64,000 nucleotides of DNA. It comes from Algoriphagus terrigena DSM 22685. GTDB lineage: Bacteria; Bacteroidota; Bacteroidia; Cytophagales; Cyclobacteriaceae. Location: positions 124,001-188,000 of the forward strand of contig NZ_AUBW01000006.1 of NCBI RefSeq assembly GCF_000429445.1, given 5' to 3'. A model generated the notes under the pieces. The model made no database searches, was not told the DNA's origin, and saw only the letters and a program-made list of their open reading frames with translations. Position 1 is the first letter of the stretch; each line of letters begins with the position of its first letter. Made by a program: the position numbers and the translations under genes. Below, piece after piece: positions 9,711-18,759 of the stretch.

Positions 9711-10820
9711 ATGAAAATTCGCCTTACTCTCCTAGCACTAGCTCTTCCTGTTTTTTCCTTTTCCCAAACCCAAAAACCCAGCTTCGAAAAGCAGCTCATC
9801 GCCTTCGAAAGCAACGAATCCGTCGGAGCCATTGACGTGGACAAGGACGGCCATCCCGACTTGGTCTCGGGTAGCTATTGGTACAAAGGTCCAGAGTTTA
9901 AGGAGCGGTTTCTGATCGGTCAGGTCAAGCGATATGGGGAATATTACGAGGACTTTTCGACCATCCCCATGGACGTGAATGGCGATGGGAAGATGGATTT
10001 TGTGACCGGAGGCTGGTTTGAGGGAAAACTGATCTGGAAGGAAAACCCCGGAAACAACGGGGAATGGAAGGAACATCTGATCGCCGAGACAGGCAACATC
10101 GAATCCACCCGGGCCTGGGATATCGACGGCGACGGCACCTTGGAGATCGTACCCAACACACCCCGTAAACCGCTGGCGTTCTACAAATGGGTCGGGCCAA
10201 ACCAGTTTGAAAAATACGAAGTATTCGAAACCCAGGGCCACGGACTGGGCTTCGGTGACATCAACGGAGACGGATTTGGAGACCTGATCAGCTCCATGGG
10301 ATGGTACGAAGCTCCCGCGGACTTGCGAACCGGAGAGTGGGCTTTCCATCCGCTGGACGGATTCAAGGATCTGAGCGTACCGGTGATCGTGACCGACCTG
10401 ACGGGTGACGGTAAAAACGACCTGATCATCGGCAACGGCCATGACTATGGGCTGTATTGGATGGAGCAGGTCGCCGACGGGGACAAGATCGAATTCGTCC
10501 GCCACGACATCGATCCGTATCAGTCTCAATATCATTCCATGGAATGGGTGGACTTGGACGGAGACGGTAAAAACGAACTCGTCACAGGCAAGCGCTACCG
10601 GGCTCACAACGGAAAAGACCCTGGTGGATGGGACGAGATCGGTCTGTACTACTTCAAGTGGGACGGCAAAAACTTTGTCAAAAACGTGATCAGCTACGGG
10701 CCTTTTGGGGTGGGAAAAGGAGCCGGACTCTACTTCTCCGTGACCGACCTCAACCAAGACGGCAAGCTCGACATCGCCGTCGCGGGAAAAGACGGGCTGG
10801 CGGTATTTTGGCAGAAGTGA
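9711..10820 (+). CDS. Secreted FG-GAP/VCBS-repeat beta-propeller protein
   Basis: A signal peptide (MKIRLTLLALALPVFSFSQ) precedes a 350-residue domain with about seven calcium-binding D-x-D-x-DG motifs spaced at 40-60 residues (DVDKDGHPD, DVNGDGKMD, DIDGDGTLE, DINGDGFGD, DLTGDGKND, DLDGDGKNE, DLNQDGKLD), the signature of FG-GAP/VCBS seven-bladed propellers. Proteins of this type in Bacteroidota are exported and often bind or cleave polysaccharide, but no catalytic residues can be assigned here. It stands alone, transcribed away from the regulator upstream. Confidence 0.88.
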   Translation: MKIRLTLLALALPVFSFSQTQKPSFEKQLIAFESNESVGAIDVDKDGHPDLVSGSYWYKGPEFKERFLIGQVKRYGEYYEDFSTIPMDVNGDGKMDFVTGGWFEGKLIWKENPGNNGEWKEHLIAETGNIESTRAWDIDGDGTLEIVPNTPRKPLAFYKWVGPNQFEKYEVFETQGHGLGFGDINGDGFGDLISSMGWYEAPADLRTGEWAFHPLDGFKDLSVPVIVTDLTGDGKNDLIIGNGHDYGLYWMEQVADGDKIEFVRHDIDPYQSQYHSMEWVDLDGDGKNELVTGKRYRAHNGKDPGGWDEIGLYYFKWDGKNFVKNVISYGPFGVGKGAGLYFSVTDLNQDGKLDIAVAGKDGLAVFWQK

Positions 10821-10928
10821 GGCTAAACCTAAAAAAGAATGTCTTTGATCCGAATTTCAGAAAATGGGTCGAAATAGAGAACGGACTTTGGAAAGCAGCA
10901 TAGTCAAAAACTATAAATAAGATAGCGT

Positions 10929-11351
10929 ATGAAACCGAGAATTTCAGTGCTGACACTGGGAGTCACTGACTTGGAAAAATCAGTTAAGTTTTATCAAGAT
11001 GGGCTCGGACTTTCAACCGACGGAATTGTCGGAAAGGAATTTGAATATGGTGCCGTTGCATTCTTCGACTTACAAAGTGGTTTAAGATTGGCACTTTGGC
11101 CCAGAAAAAGCATAGCGAATGACACAAAGCTTCCACTCGAAAACTTTTCTTCATTAGAATTCACCATTGGACATAATGTCCAGGACAAGAATGAAGTTGA
11201 TAAAGTGATGTCACTTGCTGAAAAAGCAGGAGCGAAAATAATCAAACCTGCGTCAGAAACTTTTTGGGGTGGATATGCCGGTTACTTTCAAGATCCAGAT
11301 GGACACTTATGGGAGATAGTCTACAATCCTGAATTCCTACCCGAAGATTGA
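10929..11351 (+). CDS. VOC (glyoxalase/bleomycin-resistance fold) family protein
   Basis: A 140-residue single-unit VOC protein: an N-terminal beta-alpha-beta module (ISVLTLGVTDLEKSVKFYQDGLGL) and a C-terminal one ending in GYFQDPDGHLWEIVYNPEF, with the metal-ligand glutamate position present. VOC proteins include glyoxalases, dioxygenases and antibiotic-binding proteins, and the substrate cannot be told. Its codon use is more A/T-rich than that of the VCBS gene before it. No operon partner is evident. Confidence 0.85.
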   Translation: MKPRISVLTLGVTDLEKSVKFYQDGLGLSTDGIVGKEFEYGAVAFFDLQSGLRLALWPRKSIANDTKLPLENFSSLEFTIGHNVQDKNEVDKVMSLAEKAGAKIIKPASETFWGGYAGYFQDPDGHLWEIVYNPEFLPED

Positions 11352-11399
11352 TAAAAAAACAGAATAAGCGTCATCAAACCGCTTTTCAACCCCAGTCCC

Positions 11400-11990
11400 A
11401 TGCCTACAGACAAGCTCCTTCAACAGATCAATTTCATCAAAGAGATAGACAAGGTCAAGTACATCCAGCGGAAGACCAAACTCTTTAACAGCGACCGGAA
11501 CGAAAACGACGCGGAGCACAGCTGGCACCTGGCCATGATGACAATCGTCTTGGCGGAGCACGCCGACGCGCCGATTGATGTCTTGAAAGTGCTCAAGATG
11601 GTGCTGATACACGACATCGTGGAGATCGACGCAGGCGACACCTTCATCTACGACACTGCAAAAAAACACTCCAACACAGACGAAGAACGGTTGGCTGCCA
11701 ACCGGATCTTTGGAATGCTTCCCAAGGAACAGGCCGACAAATTCATTGCGGTGTGGGAAGAGTTTGAGAACGGCGAAACCAACGAAGCCAAATTTGCCAG
11801 ATCCATGGACCGACTGGAACCCCTACTTCAAAACACTTCAAATAAAGGCGGGACTTGGGCAGAATTTGGAGTGAACTACACGAAAGTCTACGAAAAAAAG
11901 AAAGTGATAAAAGACGGTTCGAGCTCAATCTGGGACTATGCAGAGAATCTGATCAACGAGAGCGTCGAAAAAGGAATCTTGAAAAAATAA
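11400..11990 (+). CDS. HD-domain hydrolase, YfbR/5'-deoxynucleotidase-like
   Basis: A 196-residue protein with the HD phosphohydrolase metal site in order: His in AEHSWHLA (~40), His-Asp in LIHDIVEIDAGD (~77-78) and a downstream Asp in ARSMDRLEPLL. This pattern is that of the YfbR/HDDC2 family, 5'-deoxynucleotidases that dephosphorylate dNMPs. The start ATG at 11400 lies 48 bases after the VOC gene, so co-transcription is possible. The nucleotide substrate is inferred from family only. Confidence 0.85.
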   Translation: MPTDKLLQQINFIKEIDKVKYIQRKTKLFNSDRNENDAEHSWHLAMMTIVLAEHADAPIDVLKVLKMVLIHDIVEIDAGDTFIYDTAKKHSNTDEERLAANRIFGMLPKEQADKFIAVWEEFENGETNEAKFARSMDRLEPLLQNTSNKGGTWAEFGVNYTKVYEKKKVIKDGSSSIWDYAENLINESVEKGILKK

Positions 11991-12098
11991 AACGAATACC
12001 GGCAAGAGTCCCCTTCCTAACGGACATTTAAAAATCAAAAAGAGGAGTCGGCGTTTTTAGCAAAGGAAATTGAAACCGAAACCCAAAACTAAAACACC

Positions 12099-12485
12099 AT
12101 GAACGCAAAAGCGATATGGGCAAACCTAACCGTGGAAGATCTGGCTCGGACCACCAAGTTTTACACCGAACTGGGCTTCAAATCCAACGGAGCATCTAAG
12201 GACTTGACCAGTTTCTTCTTCGGCGAGAATAATTTTGTGATCCATTTCTTCTTGAAAGACGTGCTGCAGTCCAACGTCAAAGGAGAGATATCCGACCTAA
12301 GCAAGGGAAATGAGATCATCTTCACCCTGTCGGCTGACAGCAAAGAGGAAGTGGACGACTGGGAGAAAGAGGTGAAAAAAGCAGGCGGAACGATTGTTTC
12401 AGAAGCCGAAGAATTTGGTCCGGGATACTATGGCTTTGTCTTCAAGGACCCTGACGGTCATAAGTTCAACGTCTTTTACATGTAA
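12099..12485 (+). CDS. VOC family protein
   Basis: This 128-residue protein begins with the VOC pattern AIWANLTVEDLARTTKFYTELGF and ends GFVFKDPDGHKFNVFYM, the standard C-terminal strand with the metal-binding acidic position replaced by Asn in KFNVFY. It may therefore bind rather than transform its ligand. It sits between an HD hydrolase and methionine aminopeptidase, all on the plus strand, without close coupling. Confidence 0.85.
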   Translation: MNAKAIWANLTVEDLARTTKFYTELGFKSNGASKDLTSFFFGENNFVIHFFLKDVLQSNVKGEISDLSKGNEIIFTLSADSKEEVDDWEKEVKKAGGTIVSEAEEFGPGYYGFVFKDPDGHKFNVFYM

Positions 12486-12548
12486 CAGCACCGATCGGAA
12501 CAAAATGCAAATGCGCTCGGTTGAAGTTCTGTCAGAATAAAAAACGCT

Positions 12549-13313
12549 ATGTCAATCACCACAGAATCAGAATTGCTTGGGATGAAGAAAGTAAGTGACG
12601 CCGTCGCTTACACGCTCCGGGAGATGAAAAACTATGCGCGACCGGGTATCTCCACCAAAGAATTGGACGAGTACGGCGCAGGTATCTTAAAAGATTTTGG
12701 CGCAAAGTCCGCGCCCTATGAGACGTACAAGTTTCCGGGCTGGACTTGCATCAGTGTTGGAAATGAGTTTTGCCACGGCATTCCCTCTGCGAAGCGAATT
12801 TTGAAAGACGGCGATTTGATCAACATCGACGTGTCGGCAGAACTGGACGGCTTTTGGTCAGACAATGGCGCATCCTTCGTCATCGGCGAAGACAGAAACG
12901 GACACCAAAAACTGGTAGACGCTTCGAAGGCAATTCTTCAGAAAGCAATCAGCAACATACGTGGCGGCGTGAGGATCTCGGAGGTAGGGCATCTGATGGA
13001 AACCGAAGCCAAAAGAAGGGGATTCAAAGTGATTGAAAACCTCACCGGACACGGCGTCGGCAGAAGTCTGCACGAGGAGCCATCCGAAATCGCAAACTTC
13101 CGGGACAAATACAATCTGACCCGTTTCAGGAAAAACTCGGTAGTCGCGATTGAGACGTTTATCTCGACCAGTTCAACCTACGCAGTCACCCTCAATGATG
13201 GCTGGACCATGGTCGGCGATCGCGGCGGGTACATGGCGCAGCACGAGCATACACTTGTAGTCACTGACGGCAAGCCTATTATCCTGACGGAAAAGAATCA
13301 GATCTTGGATTGA
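12549..13313 (+). CDS. map: Type I methionine aminopeptidase
   Basis: The 254-residue length and motif order match bacterial MetAP, which removes the initiator methionine from new proteins in the cytoplasm. Visible site residues are His76 (CHGIPS), Asp94 and Asp105 (INIDVSAELDGFWSDNG), His168 (GHGVGRSLHEEP), Glu202 (IETF) and Glu233 (HEHTLVV), so both metal ions can be held. The gene is not in the usual secY/infA ribosomal context, so it is probably an additional copy; a stress or condition-specific role is inference. Confidence 0.92.
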   Translation: MSITTESELLGMKKVSDAVAYTLREMKNYARPGISTKELDEYGAGILKDFGAKSAPYETYKFPGWTCISVGNEFCHGIPSAKRILKDGDLINIDVSAELDGFWSDNGASFVIGEDRNGHQKLVDASKAILQKAISNIRGGVRISEVGHLMETEAKRRGFKVIENLTGHGVGRSLHEEPSEIANFRDKYNLTRFRKNSVVAIETFISTSSTYAVTLNDGWTMVGDRGGYMAQHEHTLVVTDGKPIILTEKNQILD

Positions 13314-13528
13314 GAAACACACTTACGGACACCTTTTTTTATTGTCTGTTTTTTCAAATCCAATTCACTGATAAGACAATACGTTCGACATTTCTTCTTC
13401 GGCGTTCGACAGGCAGCGTTTGATATCAATCAGCTTTCCCAGTCCTAAAGCACAGGACACGGCCTTGCGATTCGGCACGTATCTTAGAGGAAACCCTAAT
13501 CCGTATTTCTATCCTTTTCCTGCCAGCT

Positions 13529-14809
13529 ATGCGTTGTCTTTTGATCGTGTTTTTACTTTTTCCCCTTTTTCTACAGGCCCAACAATCCGCAAAACCCCGC
13601 ATCCTGATCAGCACAGATATCGGCGGCACCGATCCCGACGACAACCAAAGCATGGCCCATCTGCTGATGTACACGGATAGGTTCGATATTGAGGGACTGG
13701 TTTCTTCCCCGTCATACGGAAGCGGTAGTACGGCAGAGATCTTTCGCATGATTGATCTCTACGAAAAAGACCTCCCAAAGCTGGAAAAACACCGATCCGG
13801 CTTTGCCAGTCCAACGTATCTCCGCAGTGTGACCAAGCAGGGACGAAAAGGCGCAGCGCCGTTTGCAGGAGTCACTTCCTCCACGGAAGGCTCCGACTGG
13901 ATCATTCAGACTGCGAAAAAAGAAGACGGGAGACCGCTCTGGGTCCTGGTCTGGGGAGGCCTCGAAGACGTCGCTCAGGCGCTACATAACGCCCCGGAGA
14001 TTCAGAAAGATATCCGTGTCTACTGGATCGGCGGTCCCAACAAAAAGTGGAGTGCCAATGCCTACGTCTACATTGCCGCCAACTTCCCAGACCTCTGGAT
14101 GATCGAGGTCAACTCCTCGTATTATGGCTTTTTCTCTGACAATCAGGCGCCCGATGTGATCCAAACCACCGATTACTATCGCCAATACATACAAGGTGCT
14201 GGCCATCTGGGGGCGGATTTCAAGAAATACTACGACGGGGAAATCAAGATGGGAGACACCCCGTCCCTGCTCTACCTGATGCACGGCGATCCCGCGGATC
14301 CCGAGGGCGAAAGCTGGGGAGGAAGCTTTGAACCGATCCGGAGAAGTGCACGGGTAGTCTATGACCGACCCACGACGACTGTCGACACGGTGGCCTTCTG
14401 TACGACGGCGGAGTTTCGCTTCCAGGGCCCGAAGATCAACGTACCGGCAGATTCTGCAGTCTTTTGGATGGAGGTACCTTATGGAAATTCCAAGCAAACC
14501 TGGCCCGGCTACTATCTGGGAAAGGGAGTCTACGCACTTCAGTACGCTCCCAAGCAAGCTGAGACGCTCACTTTTCACTTCACTTCCTCTGTTCCCGGAT
14601 TTCCGGAGTCAGACGGGCAACTGGTAGTATCCAATCTTTGGCCGGGAAAAGCCAACCCGAATGATTACCTGCTCGGAGAAAACTGGTACAGCGATCGCAG
14701 CGACCCGGCGCTCTTTGACGGCAAACTGCAGGGCGGCAAGACCATCCAGAGATGGCGAAATGAAGTCCTCCTCGACTGGGCCGAGCGATGGAAATGGCTG
14801 AGGGAATGA
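13529..14809 (+). CDS. Secreted DUF1593 protein (nucleoside-hydrolase-like fold)
   Basis: A signal peptide (MRCLLIVFLLFPLFLQAQQ) leads into a DUF1593 domain, related to inosine-uridine nucleoside hydrolases: the metal-binding aspartates in STDIGGTDPDDNQS at ~30-43 match the DxDxxxDD signature of that fold. The C-terminal ~130 residues are a beta-sandwich-like domain. DUF1593 proteins are common near sugar-utilisation genes in Bacteroidota and may cleave N- or O-glycosides. A second member lies at 33033-34550. The last 37 codons are repeated almost exactly at 15955-16065, beyond an AT-rich insert. Confidence 0.87.
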   Translation: MRCLLIVFLLFPLFLQAQQSAKPRILISTDIGGTDPDDNQSMAHLLMYTDRFDIEGLVSSPSYGSGSTAEIFRMIDLYEKDLPKLEKHRSGFASPTYLRSVTKQGRKGAAPFAGVTSSTEGSDWIIQTAKKEDGRPLWVLVWGGLEDVAQALHNAPEIQKDIRVYWIGGPNKKWSANAYVYIAANFPDLWMIEVNSSYYGFFSDNQAPDVIQTTDYYRQYIQGAGHLGADFKKYYDGEIKMGDTPSLLYLMHGDPADPEGESWGGSFEPIRRSARVVYDRPTTTVDTVAFCTTAEFRFQGPKINVPADSAVFWMEVPYGNSKQTWPGYYLGKGVYALQYAPKQAETLTFHFTSSVPGFPESDGQLVVSNLWPGKANPNDYLLGENWYSDRSDPALFDGKLQGGKTIQRWRNEVLLDWAERWKWLRE

Positions 14810-14860
14810 GGATGTTCGCGGGGATTATCTTTTACAGTATTTGCAAAGAACAGTTGGGGA

Positions 14861-14968
14861 ATGGTCACTGTAATTCCCTTGTATTTTATCTACAAGCTGG
14901 TTAATGACCCGAAAAACAAAAGAAGTAAAGACTTGGAAGAACTTATAAAAGAACGAAACTTGGAATAG
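14861..14968 (+). CDS. Small ORF or remnant of a membrane protein C-terminus
   Basis: The frame encodes 35 residues from ATG (MVTVIPLYFIYKLVNDP...) with one hydrophobic helix and a charged lysine/glutamate-rich tail. The frame stays open upstream for about 15 codons without an ATG, so this may be the truncated tail of a larger protein brought in with the AT-rich insert that follows the DUF1593 gene. Function is unknown and it may not be expressed. Confidence 0.3.
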   Translation: MVTVIPLYFIYKLVNDPKNKRSKDLEELIKERNLE

Positions 14969-15050
14969 TCAAGAATCGAATGTTAATCTTAGACCTTTTG
15001 AAATCCCATCTCACAGTACCTACATTACTCCTGCTTGAACCCATTGTAAT

Positions 15051-15920
15051 ATGAAGATTGCCATTGTGGATGAGATACAGCTTGAGAAGATTCCCAGTGG
15101 ATCAGGAATTATAAAGTCGGGTGAGGTTTACTACGTGGTTGGGGATGACTCTCCCTTCTTATACTCCCTCAATAGCGAATTCAAAACCATTTCCAAAACG
15201 CCCCTTCTGGAACCTGTTGATTTTTCAGAGAGAATACTTAAATCTGAAAAACCGGACTTTGAAGCGCTGGAATTGATTGACAAGAATGAGATCGTTGTCT
15301 TTGGATCGGGTTCTAAGTCACCTCAACGGAATATTTTTTTACGAATCTTACTGGAAGACTCTTTGAAAATCGAGAAGTACGATATCTCAGATTTTTACAA
15401 AAAGCTAATCCAATTGCCCATATTCGAGGATTCTGAGTTAAACATTGAGGCAACAGCTTTTCGTAACAACCAATTATTCCTTTTTAATCGTAAGCCAAAT
15501 CTGATTATACGATTTGAATACAAAGATTTCTTAGCATACCTGAGCGATGGGATTGATTTTCCCCGACCGGAAATCAGGCAATTTTCCCTGCCAAATATCA
15601 ACGGGATTGAAGCGGGTTTTTCGGGTGCCACGGCTTTGACAGACGAGCCAAAAATCATTTTCACCGCTTCCGTGGAAGACACTGACAACGCCTATGATGA
15701 TGGCGAAATCTTAGGGAGTTTAATTGGTATCATAGACATCTCAAATAATACCATCAGTAAATCTTTTGAGTATTGTCACGTTCCCAATACAGAAACAAAT
15801 TTGAAAGTAGAATCCGTAACCGTTGAAAAAGAAGTTTCATCCGGGGAAACAAAAGTTGTTCTTGTTACAGATGATGATAAAGGCAACTCAAGACTTTTAA
15901 CCGGTTTACTTCAATGGTAA
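15051..15920 (+). CDS. Uncharacterised beta-propeller-like protein (resembles DUF6929)
   Basis: A 289-residue protein without signal peptide, made of repeated beta-strand segments and turns (GSGIIKSGEVYYVVGDDSPFL, FEALELIDKNEIVVFGSGS, IEATAFRNNQLFLFNR, IEAGFSGATALTDEPKIIFTASVED), suggesting a propeller in the cytoplasm. It resembles DUF6929, recognised by memory and not by search. It is much more A/T-rich than its neighbours (17 G/C in the 60 bases 15481-15540) and lies between two copies of a DUF1593 gene 3' end, both signs of transfer. Confidence 0.6.
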   Translation: MKIAIVDEIQLEKIPSGSGIIKSGEVYYVVGDDSPFLYSLNSEFKTISKTPLLEPVDFSERILKSEKPDFEALELIDKNEIVVFGSGSKSPQRNIFLRILLEDSLKIEKYDISDFYKKLIQLPIFEDSELNIEATAFRNNQLFLFNRKPNLIIRFEYKDFLAYLSDGIDFPRPEIRQFSLPNINGIEAGFSGATALTDEPKIIFTASVEDTDNAYDDGEILGSLIGIIDISNNTISKSFEYCHVPNTETNLKVESVTVEKEVSSGETKVVLVTDDDKGNSRLLTGLLQW

Positions 15921-15951
15921 AAATTAAACATAAATCTTGAACGAAGCCATC

Positions 15952-16065
15952 CATAGCGATCCGGCGGTCTTTGACGGCAGACTGCAAGGCGGCAAGACCA
16001 TCCAAAGATGGCGAAATGAATTCCTCCTCGACTGGGCTGAGCGATGGAAATGGCTGAGAGAATAG
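15952..16065 (+). pseudogene. Remnant of a second DUF1593 gene: last 37 codons only
   Basis: Bases 15955-16065 match 14699-14809, the 3' end of the intact DUF1593 gene, with about ten differences in 111 positions. The encoded tail is conserved with three changes (Leu to Val, Lys to Arg, Val to Phe), most differences are silent, and the stop is TAG instead of TGA. This shows a former functional paralogue or a duplicated gene end. Upstream, the frame runs into a stop at 15931-15933 and homology ends at about 15952. Confidence 0.8.
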
Positions 16066-16134
16066 CAGACCGAATCCCATTCTTGCCTATTTTTGGATCA
16101 ACGTGCAGCTGCTCTATTTCCAAAAAGTCCTCCA

Positions 16135-16710
16135 ATGCCTCACTCGCTCCTCGACCATATTCGCAAGTTCATTTCGCTGACACCCGAACTCGAAGCACAA
16201 ATCCCTGAGTATTTCGAGCGCTTGGAAGTCGGCAAAAAAGAGGTTCTACTTCCGGCAAATACGATCTGCAATCGCCTGTTTTTTGTGGAAAAAGGCTGCG
16301 TCCATGCCTTTTTTACGGATCGGCAAGGCGTCGAAAAGTCCGTCCAATTCGCGCTGGAAAACTGGTGGATCAGCGACTACCAGGCTTTTTACAAAAAGAA
16401 AATGACAGACTCGACTATCCAGGCCGTCGAGGATTCGGTGGTTTGGAGCATCTCCAAAGAGCGGTATGATGCCCTGCTTGTGGAACACCCGGCTACGGAA
16501 TCCTACTTTCGCAAGATGTATGAGATCGGCTACGGCGCGGTCATAACCCGCATCAAGTATCTTTTCACCTACTCCAAGGAAGAGGTTTTCTACAACTTCA
16601 GCGAACAGTTCCCCTACTTCGTGCAGCGCGTGCCCCAGTACATCTTGGCCACCTACCTCGGCCTGACACCGGAGTATCTCAGCAAACTGCGAGCGAAGAG
16701 ACGATCTTAA
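16135..16710 (+). CDS. Crp/Fnr-type regulator (cyclic-nucleotide-binding domain)
   Basis: The ATG at 16135 gives 191 residues (MPHSLLDHIRKFISL); a TTG at 16093 would add 14 poorly fitting residues. Residues ~10-120 are a cNMP-binding beta-roll (LLPANTICNRLFFVEKGCVHAFF) and the C-terminus is a short HTH-like helical end (YILATYLGLTPEYLSKLRAKRRS). This form is abundant in Bacteroidota and usually lacks the residues for true cAMP binding. The AhpD-like gene starts 70 bases downstream and is the likely target or operon partner. Confidence 0.87.
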   Translation: MPHSLLDHIRKFISLTPELEAQIPEYFERLEVGKKEVLLPANTICNRLFFVEKGCVHAFFTDRQGVEKSVQFALENWWISDYQAFYKKKMTDSTIQAVEDSVVWSISKERYDALLVEHPATESYFRKMYEIGYGAVITRIKYLFTYSKEEVFYNFSEQFPYFVQRVPQYILATYLGLTPEYLSKLRAKRRS

Positions 16711-16780
16711 TCCAGTTCAAGTTTTTTGGGAAAAGGGTGAAATACCTTTGGTGTATCATAAATCAAAAACACCAAATACC

Positions 16781-17221
16781 ATGGAAACTAGACTGCAAAT
16801 CGATCAAGTGGAACCAAAAGGCTTCCAGTCACTTTTCCCAATCGAGAAGTATCTCCAGCAATCGGAACTCACATCCATCCACAAGGAGCTGATCAAGATC
16901 CGTGCTTCCCAGATCAATAAATGTGCGTTTTGCATCGACATGCATACCAAGGATGCCTTAGCACAGGGAGAAAATCTTCAGCGGATTCTGCTACTCAACG
17001 CCTGGGAGGAGACGGAGCTGTTCACCCCGGAGGAAAAAATCCTGCTCAAGGTCACTGCAGAAATCACCCTGATCAGCGAAAAGGGACTGAGCGACGCCAC
17101 CTACAAAAAAGCTGTTCAGCTGCTGGGCGAAAACTACCTCGCCCAAGCGATCATGGCCATCATTGCGATCAACGCCTGGAACAGACTGTCGGTAAGTACT
17201 CTTAAGCCGATTCCGGCATAA
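16781..17221 (+). CDS. Carboxymuconolactone decarboxylase/AhpD-like protein
   Basis: The ATG at 16781 begins METRLQID and gives 146 residues; a GTG 33 bases earlier is less likely. The AhpD catalytic pair is present as Cys48-x-x-Cys51 in KCAFCIDMH with the following His55 (E-x7-C-x2-C-x3-H pattern), so a peroxidase or disulfide reductase activity is likely. It follows a Crp-type regulator and is followed by a hairpin terminator, so the two genes form a small redox unit. Such pairs are common in Bacteroidota and Gammaproteobacteria. Confidence 0.9.
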   Translation: METRLQIDQVEPKGFQSLFPIEKYLQQSELTSIHKELIKIRASQINKCAFCIDMHTKDALAQGENLQRILLLNAWEETELFTPEEKILLKVTAEITLISEKGLSDATYKKAVQLLGENYLAQAIMAIIAINAWNRLSVSTLKPIPA

Positions 17222-17240
17222 CTCAAAAACGTTTAGCTTA

Positions 17241-17283
17241 AAAATAGGCTGGATTTCCGGGGGAGATTCAGCCTATTCCTGTT
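17241..17283 (+). terminator. Probable terminator hairpin
   Basis: A perfect 9-bp stem AATAGGCTG/CAGCCTATT with a 17-nt loop, just downstream of the AhpD-like gene. The right arm is followed by CCTGTTT, a weak T-tract. Confidence 0.55.
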
Positions 17284-17328
17284 TACAGAAGATCTTTTGG
17301 CTATTTTCAATCTTTCAATCCTCTCACC

Positions 17329-17763
17329 ATGAATCAACATCTCGTCAAACTTTTCCTCAGGCTGGCCTTGGCACTTGGCTTTCTTTCTGCCGTGGCAGAC
17401 CGTTTTGGACTTTATCCTGCAGACATCTCCGTCTGGGGGACCTGGCAAAGCTTTGTCGACTATACCGGCCTGATCAACCCCTGGCTGCCCGCGTCCCTGG
17501 TCTCGCCGGCGGCAATCGCTGCAACAGTGGCCGAAGTAGTGTTTGGACTTGCTTTGCTGATCGGCTTCAAGACCGAGCTTTTCGCCAAGCTGAGCGGGAT
17601 TTTGTTGTTAGTGTTTGCCTTGGCGATGACTTTTTCTTTGAGTGCCAAAGCTCCTTTGGACTATTCGGTGTACGCCGCAGCTGCAGCGGCCTTTGCGCTG
17701 GGCACCCTGAATAAAAAATACCTGGAAGTGGACAGTTTGATTGGCGGCCCGGCGAAACGCTAA
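17329..17763 (+). CDS. DoxX-family membrane protein
   Basis: A 144-residue integral membrane protein with four hydrophobic segments at about 8-28, 55-85, 88-108 and 112-132. The N-terminal LRLALALGFLSAVADRFG and the central AEVVFGLALLIGF helix match the DoxX/DoxD family, small quinone-linked membrane proteins tied to redox balance. It follows the Crp-type regulator and AhpD-like gene beyond a terminator, and may belong to the same redox response. Confidence 0.82.
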   Translation: MNQHLVKLFLRLALALGFLSAVADRFGLYPADISVWGTWQSFVDYTGLINPWLPASLVSPAAIAATVAEVVFGLALLIGFKTELFAKLSGILLLVFALAMTFSLSAKAPLDYSVYAAAAAAFALGTLNKKYLEVDSLIGGPAKR

Positions 17764-17841
17764 TCCTCCGGTCGCAAAGCTTGCCTCCAAAACAGGGAAG
17801 ACAAAACAATTCCAGCAGCAAAAGAGCGGCCTGTCCTCCAC

Positions 17842-18759
17842 TTACTTTTGCTCAAAGATCGAACTCGGCACTTTGCCAATCCAAGACTTTGGAAGATCCT
17901 GGCAGCCGAAGATTTCGGCAATCACTGCGGCAGTATTGGCATTGCTGTTAGGCTCTTTGAGTCCTTGGTTTTTGTCTATTCCAGGCCCGGTGATTCCCCA
18001 AGGCACCTCCATCTCTTCGATGCTGAGTCCACCGTGTCCTGAGGCTGGGTTCCCGCCATGATCGCTGATCAGCAGGAAGTTGGTGTCCTCATAGTGGCCA
18101 GAAGCCTTCAGCTTTTCGATGAAGTTGCCGATTTCCAAATCCGCATCTTCTGTCGCCTTAATGTACTCCGGGGACATCCAATTATGCCCGTGCCCTGCAT
18201 GGTCCACATGGACCGTGTAGAGAAAAACCAAGGTTGGATCATCCTGATTTTCAACAATAAAGTCATAGGCTTTGCTGTAATTTTGCAGATACCCGTCATT
18301 CTGCTCAAAACCAATTTCATCGAAATAGGCTTTGTTAAAGGAATTGATCAGTTCGGCCCAATTGTAGTAAAAAGCGGTTTTTACACCGGGAACTTGCTCT
18401 TTTACAATCTTGAAGATTGAGGGATAGTAGCCTGCTTCATCCACTTCAATCGGAGGAAATTTCTGATTGTCGATCCTCCACTCATTGCTCGTGACACCAT
18501 GCTGCTCCGGGCCACCGGAAGTCAGATGACTGGTCCAGTTGGGCATGGTCACAGAGGGCATCACTGTCCGCGTATTCATCGAGAGAATGCCGTCCTTCAT
18601 GAGTTTGTCCAGGTTGGGATGCTTGGCGGTTTTATAACCGTCGACGCTTAATCCGTCTATTCCGATGATTACTACTCTTCTCGGCTTGGCGGGCTGCCGG
18701 TAGCCGGACAGTCCCACAAGGATGAGACAAATGAAAAATAAGGAACTGAGGTTTCTCAT
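17842..18759 (-). CDS. Secreted type I phosphodiesterase/nucleotide pyrophosphatase (alkaline phosphatase family)
   Basis: A signal peptide precedes an alkaline-phosphatase-superfamily core of 305 residues. The metal-binding Asp lies in VVIIGIDGLSVDG (~31-43), the Thr nucleophile in PSVTMPNWTSHLTSGG (~68-83), and later metal ligands in VHVDHAGHGH and LLISDHGG. This order is that of ectonucleotide pyrophosphatase/phosphodiesterases, which hydrolyse phosphodiester bonds of nucleotides or lipids outside the cytoplasm. It is transcribed alone, convergent with the DoxX gene. Confidence 0.9.
   Translation of the reverse strand: MRNLSSLFFICLILVGLSGYRQPAKPRRVVIIGIDGLSVDGYKTAKHPNLDKLMKDGILSMNTRTVMPSVTMPNWTSHLTSGGPEQHGVTSNEWRIDNQKFPPIEVDEAGYYPSIFKIVKEQVPGVKTAFYYNWAELINSFNKAYFDEIGFEQNDGYLQNYSKAYDFIVENQDDPTLVFLYTVHVDHAGHGHNWMSPEYIKATEDADLEIGNFIEKLKASGHYEDTNFLLISDHGGNPASGHGGLSIEEMEVPWGITGPGIDKNQGLKEPNSNANTAAVIAEIFGCQDLPKSWIGKVPSSIFEQK

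Noticed and set aside
9738..10757. 339-codon minus-strand frame
   Set aside because: It is antisense to the VCBS-repeat gene; its valine/aspartate-rich composition mirrors the D-x-D-x-DG repeats of the true gene.
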